Positions 6,530-13,259 of a stretch of 13,259 nucleotides of DNA are shown here, one piece after another. Position 1 is the first letter of the stretch, and each line of letters begins with the position of its first letter. The notes under the pieces are model-generated. The model was not told the DNA's origin and made no database searches. It saw only the letters and a program-made list of their open reading frames with translations. The translations under genes and the position numbers were made by a program. The stretch comes from Flammeovirgaceae bacterium UBA2371 (GTDB taxonomy: Bacteria > Bacteroidota > Bacteroidia > Cytophagales > Cyclobacteriaceae): the NCBI GenBank assembly GCA_002345965.1, contig DDTF01000031.1:85205-98463 (forward strand). The letters run 5' to 3'.

Positions 6530-7867
6530 CTATCGAGCAAAAGTCATCCTCATCCCCATCTTGCTATCGTTTAATTTCCCCTCCTGGTAGGCCAGATGGC
6601 CAGAGACCCATGTAGAGTGGATAGAAGCGTTAAAGGTTTGACCCTCAAAAGGTGACCAACCGCACTTGGCCAAAATATTCTGCTTTTCTACTTTCCACGG
6701 TTTATCCATGTCCACCAGCACCAAATCAGCATAGTAGCCTTCCCTGATGTATCCGCGTTTTTCAATCCTGAAAAGAATGGCAGGATTATGGCTCATTTTC
6801 TGAACTATGGTTTCAATCGAAATCTTGCCTTGTTTGTAAAATTCCAACATGGCAACCATACTGTGCTGCACCAAAGGACCGCCTGAGGGCGCATTGAAGT
6901 AGTCATTTTGTTTTTCTTCCCAGGTATGGGGCGCATGATCAGTAGCGATTACATCAATCTTGTCATCCAAAACGGCTTTCAGAATTGCCTCCTGATCTCT
7001 TGCTGTTTTTACCGCAGGGTTCCACTTGATCAGCATACCTAACCGGTCGTAATCTGAATCATTAAACCAAAGGTGATGAATACATGCCTCAGCCGTAATT
7101 TTCTTATCCTTTAAAGGAATAGAGTTGTCAAAGAGATGTGTTTCCTTTTCTGTTGAAATGTGTAAAATGTGCAAATACGTACCATGCTTCTTGGCAAGGT
7201 TGACCGCAAAGGAAGATGACAAATAGCATGCTTCATGATTTCGGATCTCCGGGTGCATCTTTGCGGGAAGGGCATCACCATATTTCTTCCTGAACAGTTC
7301 CGTGTTCCGATTGATTGTAGCTTCATCTTCGCAATGAGTAGCAATGATGGATGGAAATTTGGAAAAAAAACCTTCCAATGTTTTAGGGTTGTCAACCAAA
7401 AGATTGCCTGTAGATGAACCCATAAAAATCTTCAAGCCACATACCTGTTTAATATCAACCTGAAGCACTTCTTCGAGGTTGTCGTTAGATGCGCCCATGA
7501 AGAAGGAGTAATTGCCAAGCGATGATTTGGCGGCAATTGAATACTTGTCCTCCAAAAGCTGTCGTGTAAATGCTGGAGGTTTGGTGTTGGGCATTTCCAT
7601 AAAAGAAGTAACGCCTCCAGCAACAGCTGCTCTTGATTCAGAGTGAATGGTTGCCTTGTGGGTAAGGCCGGGCTCACGGAAATGAACCTGGTCATCGATG
7701 GCGCCAGGCAAAAGGAACTTACCCTTCGCATCTAGTACGGTATCCGCGGGAGTAGATTGAAGATTAGCACCAATTTTTTCAATGTGTTGTCCTCGGATGA
7801 GAACGTCATTTTCTACAACGGCACCTTCGTTTACTATTTTCGCGTTAAGAATAAGAGTTGAATTCAT
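6530..7867 (-). CDS. pyrC: Dihydroorotase
   Basis: Dihydroorotase catalyses the reversible cyclisation of N-carbamoyl-L-aspartate to dihydroorotate, the third step of pyrimidine synthesis. The 445-residue protein is of the long type in the amidohydrolase superfamily. Visible are the N-terminal beta-sandwich strands, then DDQVHFREPG (58-67), EMPNT (91-95), the probable carboxylated Lys146 in GLKIFMGSSTG, metal ligands His178 (ATHCED) and His236 (LHILHIST), and catalytic Asp310 in ATDHAPHT. The first His of the usual HxH metal pair is Gln60, with His62 kept; I believe this Q is normal in Bacteroidota enzymes. ATG 7867 is preferred over the GTG at 7885 because MNSTLILNAKIV starts the first strand as usual, and the upstream choice would leave only 3 bp to the divergent helicase ATG. 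No carbamoyltransferase gene is adjacent. Confidence 0.93.
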   Translation of the reverse strand: MNSTLILNAKIVNEGAVVENDVLIRGQHIEKIGANLQSTPADTVLDAKGKFLLPGAIDDQVHFREPGLTHKATIHSESRAAVAGGVTSFMEMPNTKPPAFTRQLLEDKYSIAAKSSLGNYSFFMGASNDNLEEVLQVDIKQVCGLKIFMGSSTGNLLVDNPKTLEGFFSKFPSIIATHCEDEATINRNTELFRKKYGDALPAKMHPEIRNHEACYLSSSFAVNLAKKHGTYLHILHISTEKETHLFDNSIPLKDKKITAEACIHHLWFNDSDYDRLGMLIKWNPAVKTARDQEAILKAVLDDKIDVIATDHAPHTWEEKQNDYFNAPSGGPLVQHSMVAMLEFYKQGKISIETIVQKMSHNPAILFRIEKRGYIREGYYADLVLVDMDKPWKVEKQNILAKCGWSPFEGQTFNASIHSTWVSGHLAYQEGKLNDSKMGMRMTFAR

Positions 7868-7873
7868 ACCTTG

Positions 7874-7881
7874 CAAAGATA
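7874..7881 (-). promoter_or_regulatory. Candidate -7 box (TATCTTTG) for pyrC
   Basis: Read on the minus strand, TATCTTTG matches TAnnTTTG fully and ends 6 nt before ATG 7867. No TTTG lies at the expected -33 place, which would fall inside the helicase coding sequence. It occupies much of the 21-bp gap between the two divergent start codons. If used, the mRNA has almost no leader. Confidence 0.35.
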
Positions 7882-7888
7882 ACACAGA

Positions 7889-9154
7889 ATGGTGGAACCT
7901 AAGGATTTGTCGAATGAGTGGCTAAACTTTCAGCTTAATAAGCAATTGTTAACAGCAATTGCAGAAGCAGGATATTCTAGTCCTACTGAGATTCAGAAAA
8001 AGTGCATTCCGCTCGTTTTAGGAGGCCAGCAGGTAATTGGCATCGCACAAACGGGCACAGGAAAAACCGCTGCTTATCTGCTACCAATTCTGATGAAGGT
8101 AAAATTCAGGCAAGAAAATGGTCCTCGCGCCCTCCTGCTGGCCCCCACAAAAGAATTGGTGGTGCAGGTCACCAAGAATGCCCAAGCTTTGGCTGCTATG
8201 ACCGATATACGCATTGTATCGCTTTATGGTGGCGTTGGACCAACAAGTCAAATCGAGGCCATAGAAGCAGGTGTAGACATACTGGTGGCTACGCCTGGAA
8301 GGTTTATGGATCTTTATCTTAAAAATCACATCTCTGTAAAGCAAATTAAGACTTTGGTTATTGACGAGGCGGATAGAATGATGGATATGGGCTTTATTCA
8401 TCAGCTGAGAAAGATATTTGAGGTACTTCCGCGTAAGCGCCAGAATCTGCTCTTTTCGGCCACTTTTCCTGAGAAAGTGGAAAAGCTTTCGGAGGATTTT
8501 TTAGAGTTCCCACACAAGGTGGAGGTCACTCCTCAGGCAACACCGGCAAAACAGGTAGCGCAGCAGTACTTTTCGGTACCTAATCTGAAAACAAAAATTA
8601 ATTTTCTTGAGTACTTACTTTCCAAGCCTGATGACTTCAACAGGGTGATCATTTTTACAAGAACGAAGGAATCGGCAAACAATGTGTCGAAGTTTATTGA
8701 ACGAAAAGGCCTGGGTCCGGTGCGCGTCATTCATTCCAACAAAGGACAGAACAGTCGTCTCAATGCGCTACAAGAATTCAGCGAGGGGGGTGCCCGGGTA
8801 CTTGTGGCTACGGATGTCAGCTCGAGAGGAATTGACGTAACTAAAGTGTCGCATGTGATCAACTTTGAAGTGCCCAGCAGGTATGAGGATTATGTGCATC
8901 GTATTGGAAGAACCGGACGGGCAGCAGAAAAAGGGAAAGCCATAACAATGGTTACTGAAGCAGAACAATTTCACTTGGATAAAATTCAGGAGCTCATCAG
9001 GGAAAAGATACCCCTCAAAAAATTACCCCCCAAAGTCAAAGTAGAAGAGACGTCATTTGAAGAAGCACAAATGATGGCACGCATACTGGACAATCAGAGA
9101 AGAAAGGCTGACCCAACCTTTAAAGGAGCCTTTCACGAAAAGAAGAAGAAATAA
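7889..9154 (+). CDS. DEAD-box ATP-dependent RNA helicase
   Basis: This is a 421-residue RNA helicase core of the RhlE/DbpA-like bacterial type, which unwinds short RNA duplexes in ribosome assembly, RNA decay or cold adaptation. All motifs are intact: the Q motif (F14, then PTEIQ with Gln36), motif I AQTGTGKT (53-60), PTKEL, GG, TPGR, motif II DEAD (159-162), motif III SAT (190-192), IIFTRTK, ATDVSSRGID and HRIGRTGR. The tail after the second RecA domain is short and basic, ending FHEKKKK, without a DbpA RNA-binding domain, so the exact subfamily is not assigned. ATG 7889 is the only reasonable start. Its promoter must overlap the 5' part of divergent pyrC, but I find no good TTTG/TAnnTTTG pair there. 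The gene converges with rho on a strong hairpin. Confidence 0.94.
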   Translation: MVEPKDLSNEWLNFQLNKQLLTAIAEAGYSSPTEIQKKCIPLVLGGQQVIGIAQTGTGKTAAYLLPILMKVKFRQENGPRALLLAPTKELVVQVTKNAQALAAMTDIRIVSLYGGVGPTSQIEAIEAGVDILVATPGRFMDLYLKNHISVKQIKTLVIDEADRMMDMGFIHQLRKIFEVLPRKRQNLLFSATFPEKVEKLSEDFLEFPHKVEVTPQATPAKQVAQQYFSVPNLKTKINFLEYLLSKPDDFNRVIIFTRTKESANNVSKFIERKGLGPVRVIHSNKGQNSRLNALQEFSEGGARVLVATDVSSRGIDVTKVSHVINFEVPSRYEDYVHRIGRTGRAAEKGKAITMVTEAEQFHLDKIQELIREKIPLKKLPPKVKVEETSFEEAQMMARILDNQRRKADPTFKGAFHEKKKK

Positions 9155-9178
9155 AAAAGGCGTGTTGCCACGCCTTTT
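9155..9178. terminator. Bidirectional terminator between helicase and rho
   Basis: AAAAGGCGTG (9155-9164) pairs perfectly with CACGCCTTTT (9169-9178) around loop TTGC, a 10-bp stem with a GC-rich core. It begins at the first base after the helicase stop and lies 21 bp beyond the rho stop. The flanking U-tract is only four residues each way, so it may rely on stem strength. Confidence 0.85.
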
Positions 9179-9199
9179 AAATAATTATTGTGGTTGATG

Positions 9200-10801
9200 T
9201 TATCCGTTCATAGATACCAGGAACTCTTCGTTGTTTCTTGTTCCTTTCATTTTTTGAAGCAGGAATTCCATTGCTTCATTGGAATTCATGTCGCTCATGA
9301 ATTTACGGAGTATCCAAACACGCTGTAGTTCTTCTTCCTTCATCAACAAATCTTCTCTTCTGGTTCCGGAAGCAGGCACATCGATGGCCGGGTAAACTCG
9401 CTTGTTGGATAGCTTGCGATCAAGAACCAACTCCATGTTACCGGTACCTTTGAATTCTTCAAAGATAACTTCATCCATTTTAGAGCCTGTGTCAATTAGG
9501 GCGGTGGCAATGATGGTCAATGATCCACCATTTTCCACATTACGTGCTGCTCCAAAGAAACGTTTAGGCTTGTGCAATGCATTGGCATCCACACCACCTG
9601 ACAGAATCTTGCCAGATGATGGCACAACGGTATTATAAGCACGGGCAAGTCGGGTGATAGAATCCAAAAGGATAACCACATCGTGACCGCATTCTACCAT
9701 ACGTTTTGCCTTTTCCAGCACAATACTGGCCACTTTCACATGGCGTTCAGCCTGCTCATCAAAAGTAGAAGCGATTACTTCGGCTTTTACATTACGAGCC
9801 ATCTCAGTAACCTCCTCCGGACGCTCATCGATCAGTAATACGATCAGATAAACTTCTGGGTGGTTTTCAGCAATGGCGTTGGCGATTTGTTGTAATAAAA
9901 CAGTCTTACCTGTCTTAGGTTGTGCTACAATCATACCACGTTGCCCTTTTCCGATAGGAGCAAACAAATCGAGGATACGCGTAGACATGTTGTCCGGCTT
10001 TGTGCTAAGTCTTAATTTTTCTTCCGGAAACAGTGGGGTAAGGTATTCAAAGGCAACTCGGTCGCGTATCTCATCAGTAGTTTTTCCATTCACGCTTTCG
10101 ACTTTAAGAAGCGCAAAATATTTTTCTCCTTCCTTGGGGGGGCGAATCAACCCTTTGGTTGTATCACCTGTCTTCAATCCAAATAATTTAATTTGTGACG
10201 GAGACACATAGATATCATCGGGACTTGCCAGGTAGTTGTAATCGGAAGAGCGAAGGAAACCATATCCATCTTGCATGATCTCAAGGACACCCTCATTGGC
10301 GATTACGCCATCAAAATCTTTGATTGAGTTTTCGCGCTTTGCAGCCTGGTTTCTGTCTTCCCGCTGTTCTCTTGGTTCTCTTTGCTCGCGTGGTTCTCTT
10401 GGCTCACGTTGTTCTCTCTGACCTTCTTTGTGTTCTTTGGCCTCGGGCTTGTTGTGTGGCTTTGGCGCTTCAGGTTTTTGTTCAAAACTGGTTACTGCGC
10501 TGTCTAATTCAAGATCGATTGACTCCAGCAACTCTTCAGATGATAATTCCTTTTCTGGTTTCCCAGGCTTTGGTGTAGGGGCCACATTTTCCCTTCTTCT
10601 GGGTCGAGGCTTATTCCTGTCATTGGTGTTTGCCTGTGCCTTCTTTTCAGAAGGAGCTGGCTCAGTAATGGCCTGCTGATCTAAAATTTTATAAACAAGA
10701 TCTTGCTTGGCTAATTTCTTGGCGTTTTTCACACCTAACTGTTCTGCAATTTCTTTCAGTTCTGAAAGTAATCTGACATTCAAGTCGTCAATTGTGTACA
10801 T
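9200..10801 (-). CDS. rho: Transcription termination factor Rho
   Basis: Rho is a hexameric RNA-dependent ATPase that ends transcription of untranslated RNA. The 533-residue protein is longer than the roughly 420-residue E. coli form. The N-terminal SAP-like helical region is at 1-44. A charged, low-complexity insertion (about 45-163) follows, including seven RE(Q/P/D) triplets at 129-149. The cold-shock RNA-binding domain comes next (GVLEIMQDGYGFLR at 171-184, DDIYVSPSQI at 195-204). The RecA-type ATPase has its P-loop QPKTGKT at 294-300, then LLIDERPEEVTE, VILLDSITRLARAYN, the secondary-channel loop SGKILSGGVDANALHKPKRFFGAARN and the C-terminal RRED region. All catalytic elements are intact. 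The start ATG 10801 gives the typical MYTIDDLN N-terminus. No -7 box is obvious in its upstream region, so the leader may be long, which would fit autoregulation, but that is inference. Confidence 0.97.
   Translation of the reverse strand: MYTIDDLNVRLLSELKEIAEQLGVKNAKKLAKQDLVYKILDQQAITEPAPSEKKAQANTNDRNKPRPRRRENVAPTPKPGKPEKELSSEELLESIDLELDSAVTSFEQKPEAPKPHNKPEAKEHKEGQREQREPREPREQREPREQREDRNQAAKRENSIKDFDGVIANEGVLEIMQDGYGFLRSSDYNYLASPDDIYVSPSQIKLFGLKTGDTTKGLIRPPKEGEKYFALLKVESVNGKTTDEIRDRVAFEYLTPLFPEEKLRLSTKPDNMSTRILDLFAPIGKGQRGMIVAQPKTGKTVLLQQIANAIAENHPEVYLIVLLIDERPEEVTEMARNVKAEVIASTFDEQAERHVKVASIVLEKAKRMVECGHDVVILLDSITRLARAYNTVVPSSGKILSGGVDANALHKPKRFFGAARNVENGGSLTIIATALIDTGSKMDEVIFEEFKGTGNMELVLDRKLSNKRVYPAIDVPASGTRREDLLMKEEELQRVWILRKFMSDMNSNEAMEFLLQKMKGTRNNEEFLVSMNG
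10352..10417 (-). repeat. Tandem 9-bp repeats coding RE(Q/P/D) inside rho
   Basis: Seven in-frame 9-bp units encode R-E-Q, R-E-P, R-E-P, R-E-Q, R-E-P, R-E-Q and R-E-D, followed by R150. The codons vary between units, so the repeat is kept at protein level and not freshly expanded at DNA level. It lies in the charged insertion between Rho's N-terminal helices and the RNA-binding domain. Confidence 0.8.
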
Positions 10802-11062
10802 GCGGGATAAAAAATGAGGGGTTAAAAAAAATATTGATTGTTATAAATATCTGTTCGATTGTGTGCAAAATCAGAACTAAAATTCTGAACCATTCAGTTA
10901 TTAGAATAAGGTGTAGCTTGCAGGAATTGGGTTATCTATAAATCAAGTAGCCTGGGTAGGCTGTGATGACAATGCAAGTATACCCCAAAAATGAATATAA
11001 TCAAATCCAGACCAAAAATTTTTGCCTAAGGATGACTAATTTTGATCATCAAAAATATTCCC
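10802..11062. other. Divergent rho-serS intergenic region
   Basis: These 261 AT-rich bases hold the 5' regions of both genes. No convincing ORF is seen. TCAGAA (10871-10876) can pair with TTCTGA (10883-10888), while CTGAA (10885-10889) can pair with TTCAG (10893-10897); the two hairpins exclude each other. AGCCT (10949-10953) pairs with AGGCT (10958-10962). GATTGT occurs at 10836 and again at 10857, 21 bp apart. On the serS side, TAATTTTG lies at 11037-11044. Confidence 0.5.
11037..11044 (+). promoter_or_regulatory. Candidate -7 box (TAATTTTG) for serS
   Basis: TAATTTTG fits TAnnTTTG exactly and ends 18 nt before the serS ATG at 11063. The nearest TTTG upstream (11021-11024) leaves only 12 bp, so the -33 element is missing or degenerate. 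The predicted leader would be about 10-15 nt. Confidence 0.4.
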
Positions 11063-12337
11063 ATGCTACAGATAAATGTCATCCGTGAAGAGAGAAAAGA
11101 AATCATAGCCAGCCTGCAGAAGCGAAACTTCAAGGAGGCAGAAGAGCTGATCGACAAAGCCATTGATTTGGATAAAAGCCGAAGGGAAAAGCAATTAAAA
11201 AATGACGATATCCTGGCGGAGTCCAACAGGCTTGCCAAAGAGATAGGTGCCTTGATGAAGGAAGGGAAGAAGAAAGAGGCTGAGGAGGTAAAGGTGAGAA
11301 CAGCTGCGCTTAAAAAGACATCGGCAGACCTGTCTGCAGAGCTGGAAGCCGTTGAGCAGGAACTAAAGAAGGTGCTGTACCTTATACCTAATGTTCCACA
11401 CGAAAGTGTGCCCAAGGGCAAAGGGGCTGACGATAATATTTCCGTGCACGAGCACGGCAGTTTACCTGTTCTGGGTGAAGAGGCCCAACCACATTGGGAC
11501 CTTATCAAGAAATATGACATTATTGATTTTGATCTAGGCAATAAAATAAGCGGTGCCGGATTTCCGGTTTACAAAGGGAAAGGAGCCAGGTTGCAGCGTG
11601 CCTTAATTAATTTTTTTCTGGATAAGGCAATCGAGCAAGGGTATCTTGAAATACAACCCCCCATTGTTGTTAATGAAGCATCGGGGTACGGCACTGGCCA
11701 ATTGCCAGATAAAGAAGGTCAGATGTATCATATGACCCTCGACAATCTTTACATGATTCCAACGGCCGAAGTTCCTATTACCAATCTGTACAGGGATGTC
11801 ATTTTAACTGAAAGTGAGTTGCCTATCAAAAACGTTGGTTACACTCCATGTTTCAGACGGGAAGCTGGTAGCTGGGGTGCCCACGTAAGAGGTTTAAACA
11901 GATTGCATCAATTTGATAAAGTGGAGATCGTCAGGATTGCCAAGCCTGAAAATTCTTATGCCACGCTGGAAGAGATGTGCAACTATGTGCAAGGTTTGTT
12001 AGAGCAGTTGGAGCTTCCCTATCGAAAATTGCTTTTGTGTGGTGCCGACCTTGGTTTCAATTCAGCACTTACTTACGACATGGAGGTATATGCGGGGGCA
12101 CAGAAAAGATGGCTTGAGGTAAGCTCTATCAGTAATTTTGAGACCTTCCAGGCCAATCGGCTAAAACTCAGGTATAAAAACAAAGAGGGGAAAACCCAAT
12201 TACTTCATACCCTCAATGGAAGTGCGCTTGCCTTGCCCAGGATCGTAGCAGCAATTCTGGAAAACAATCAAACAAGCAATGGCATTAATATCCCTAAAGC
12301 CTTATGGGAGTATACCGGATTCAAAATCATTAATTAG
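11063..12337 (+). CDS. serS: Seryl-tRNA synthetase
   Basis: SerRS charges tRNA-Ser (and tRNA-Sec where present) with serine. The 424-residue class II enzyme starts MLQINVIREERKEIIASL, then a long antiparallel coiled-coil arm (about 25-100, rich in Lys, Glu and Ala) that binds the tRNA long variable arm. The catalytic domain has the TAEVP serine/ATP region at 234-238, motif 2 (CFRREAGSWGAHVRGLNRLHQF) and motif 3 (LNGSALALPRIVAAILEN). The frame is open upstream to a TTG at 11042, but ATG 11063 gives the family-typical N-terminus. An acetyltransferase gene follows after 26 bp without a terminator, so the two are likely co-transcribed. The gene is divergent from rho. Confidence 0.96.
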   Translation: MLQINVIREERKEIIASLQKRNFKEAEELIDKAIDLDKSRREKQLKNDDILAESNRLAKEIGALMKEGKKKEAEEVKVRTAALKKTSADLSAELEAVEQELKKVLYLIPNVPHESVPKGKGADDNISVHEHGSLPVLGEEAQPHWDLIKKYDIIDFDLGNKISGAGFPVYKGKGARLQRALINFFLDKAIEQGYLEIQPPIVVNEASGYGTGQLPDKEGQMYHMTLDNLYMIPTAEVPITNLYRDVILTESELPIKNVGYTPCFRREAGSWGAHVRGLNRLHQFDKVEIVRIAKPENSYATLEEMCNYVQGLLEQLELPYRKLLLCGADLGFNSALTYDMEVYAGAQKRWLEVSSISNFETFQANRLKLRYKNKEGKTQLLHTLNGSALALPRIVAAILENNQTSNGINIPKALWEYTGFKIIN

Positions 12338-12363
12338 CGTTCACGTAGCAGTAATACTTGCAG

Positions 12364-12840
12364 ATGAAGGAAATTACCATAAGGAGTGGCCGGGTTAAAG
12401 ACCTTCCTCAAGTGCTTGAGCTGATTAAAGAGTTGGCGGCTTATGTAGGGTTGTCTGATCAGGTTGAAAATTCTGTTGCACAAATGGAAGTGGATGGCTT
12501 TGGAGATAATTCTGTGTATGAATTGCTTGTTGCTGAACGGGATGGAGCAATTCTTGGTACTTCTATTTACTATTATCGTTATTCTACCTGGAAGGGTAAA
12601 CGGCTTTATCTAGAAGATTTGGTAGTGAAGGAATCTGAGAGAGGGAAGGGTATCGGCAAACTGTTATTCGAAGCCACAATGAAAAAGACATTGTCTGAAA
12701 AATGTTCGGGTATGATGTGGCAAGTTCTTGATACCAATAAAACCGCAATGGATTTCTACAAGAAATACAACGCCAAATTTGACAGGGCTTTTATCAATTA
12801 TGGTCTTGAATCAGAAAGTATAAGGGAAATCTTAAAATAG
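12364..12840 (+). CDS. GNAT acetyltransferase, spermidine/spermine-type
   Basis: This is a 158-residue single-domain GNAT enzyme that should transfer acetyl from acetyl-CoA to an amine. It begins ITIRSGRVKDLPQVLELIKELA, the usual first strand and helix. It then has YYYRYSTWKGKRLYLEDLVV (69-88) and the acetyl-CoA pyrophosphate loop RGKGIG (93-98), followed by WQVLDTNKTAMDFYKKYNA. The TWKG-YLED arrangement and the length resemble SSAT-type diamine or thialysine acetyltransferases, so a polyamine or lysine analogue is a plausible substrate, by similarity only. ATG 12364 is chosen over an in-frame TTG at 12358. It follows serS by 26 bp, probably in the same transcript, and its TAG stop lies 1 bp from the stop of the opposite DUF4286 gene. 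Confidence 0.88.
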   Translation: MKEITIRSGRVKDLPQVLELIKELAAYVGLSDQVENSVAQMEVDGFGDNSVYELLVAERDGAILGTSIYYYRYSTWKGKRLYLEDLVVKESERGKGIGKLLFEATMKKTLSEKCSGMMWQVLDTNKTAMDFYKKYNAKFDRAFINYGLESESIREILK

Positions 12841-12841
12841 C

Positions 12842-13144
12842 CTAGACCTCTTCTAATAGCGTACGAAAGGCGACATGCTTGCCATTGAATCTCGAACGGT
12901 GCTGTTCTATCAGGCCAGGCGCATGGTCTTTAATATAAAGATTGAATTGTTCTATTGAAGGGGTAAAATACTGCACGCAATAGGAAACAGTACCCTCATC
13001 ATCGTGAGAAAGCACTTTGTAAAACTTGTGATGGACAAAAATTCCTGTTTTTAACACTTCAGGAATATGATCACTTTTCATCCACTCTACCCATTCCAAT
13101 TCTATTTCCTTGTCGATACCGACTGTCACGTTGTACAAAATCAT
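12842..13144 (-). CDS. DUF4286 family protein
   Basis: The 100-residue product matches, from memory, the DUF4286 family of Bacteroidota. It begins MILYNVTVGIDKEIELEWVE, continues WMKSDHIPEVLKTGIF, then a middle strand (SYCVQYFTPSIEQFNLYI) and a tail APGLIEQHRSRFNGKHVAFR. The pattern suggests a small dimeric ferredoxin-like alpha/beta barrel, with a first strand then a W..WM..HIPE helix. No biochemical role is known to me. The frame is open upstream to 13177, but ATG 13144 gives the family N-terminus. A perfect promoter stands immediately upstream. The TAG stop faces the acetyltransferase stop across a single base, with no terminator between them. Confidence 0.85.
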   Translation of the reverse strand: MILYNVTVGIDKEIELEWVEWMKSDHIPEVLKTGIFVHHKFYKVLSHDDEGTVSYCVQYFTPSIEQFNLYIKDHAPGLIEQHRSRFNGKHVAFRTLLEEV

Positions 13145-13147
13145 ACC

Positions 13148-13178
13148 CAAAATTAGGGTTCCATTTAATCTTAACAAA
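13148..13178 (-). promoter_or_regulatory. Promoter of the DUF4286 gene (TTTG-N19-TAATTTTG)
   Basis: On the minus strand, TTTG (13178-13175) and TAATTTTG (13155-13148) match the consensus at all fixed positions with a 19-bp spacer, the same spacing as the tRNA-His promoter. Only three bases separate the -7 box from ATG 13144, so transcription should begin at or next to the start codon. A further TATATTTG octamer lies on the same strand at 13257-13250, with any -33 box outside the window. Confidence 0.75.
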
Positions 13179-13259
13179 TAAGTAAAACAACATGGGGAAA
13201 TATCATTGTTTTATAACACCGTTAAGTCATAAATTATATAAAAATCAAACAAATATATG

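Noticed and set aside
8002..8401. 106-codon frames on both strands inside the DEAD-box gene
   Set aside because: They overlap the conserved helicase motifs; their translations are unlike any family and rich in unlikely residues.
10352..10417. Possible CRISPR or mobile repeat array
   Set aside because: The units are 9 bp, in frame inside rho and without spacers; this is a protein low-complexity repeat.
10324..10679. Plus-strand frames of 83-84 codons opposite the Rho insertion
   Set aside because: They are complements of the charged repeat region; the Val/Leu/Cys-rich products are composition artefacts and not membrane proteins.
11026..11541. 171-codon open frame on the minus strand opposite serS
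   Set aside because: It lies antisense to the conserved SerRS N-terminus. The Ser/Phe/Leu-rich product is typical of the complement of a Lys/Glu-rich coiled coil, and no family pattern is visible.
1..13259. Defence system, toxin-antitoxin, secretion or biosynthetic cluster
   Set aside because: All large frames are accounted for by housekeeping or small hypothetical genes. No integrase, transposase, att-like repeats next to the tRNA, or unusual composition was seen.

Overview
This is an ordinary chromosomal housekeeping window from a member of the Bacteroidota, most likely a Cytophagales-type bacterium. The evidence is as follows. Promoters follow the Bacteroidota TTTG / TAnnTTTG pattern; the clearest two both have exactly 19 bp between the boxes. 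Start codons lack obvious Shine-Dalgarno sequences. Rho carries the long charged insertion seen in this phylum. Dihydroorotase has a DDQVHFREPG active-site signature, and a DUF4286 protein is present. The DNA is moderately AT-rich and even in composition. I see no mobile element, integrase, CRISPR array, phage gene or island boundary.

Layout. (1) 1-1347: 5'-truncated TolC-type outer-membrane efflux protein, meeting scpA tail to tail with 1 bp between the stops. (2) 2114-2323: divergent region between scpA (minus) and dxs (plus). dxs is followed after 7 bp by an alpha/beta hydrolase, and a terminator hairpin contains the hydrolase stop codon. (3) 5173-5925: unknown protein with three membrane spans and a C-terminal zinc ribbon. 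It shares a bidirectional terminator with a small 84-residue gene on the other strand. (4) 6323-6476: compact tRNA-His(GUG) unit with its own textbook promoter and terminator. (5) pyrC (minus) and a DEAD-box RNA helicase (plus) start back to back only 21 bp apart. (6) The helicase and rho converge on a strong shared hairpin. (7) A 261-bp region separates divergent rho and serS. (8) serS is followed by a GNAT acetyltransferase, which converges with a DUF4286 gene, again with 1 bp between stops.

Functionally the window mixes isoprenoid precursor synthesis (dxs), pyrimidine synthesis (pyrC), chromosome condensation (scpA), RNA metabolism (DEAD-box helicase, rho), translation (serS, tRNA-His) and efflux (tolC-like). 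Apart from the short co-directional pairs dxs-hydrolase and serS-GNAT, the genes look like independent units in frequent divergent or convergent pairs.

No undescribed multi-gene system is evident. The most interesting signals are the promoter geometry (several -7 boxes sit only 3-6 nt from start codons, suggesting leaderless mRNAs), the low-complexity insertion in Rho, two unknown proteins (membrane/zinc ribbon and the 84-residue protein), and an acceptor-stem mismatch in tRNA-His.
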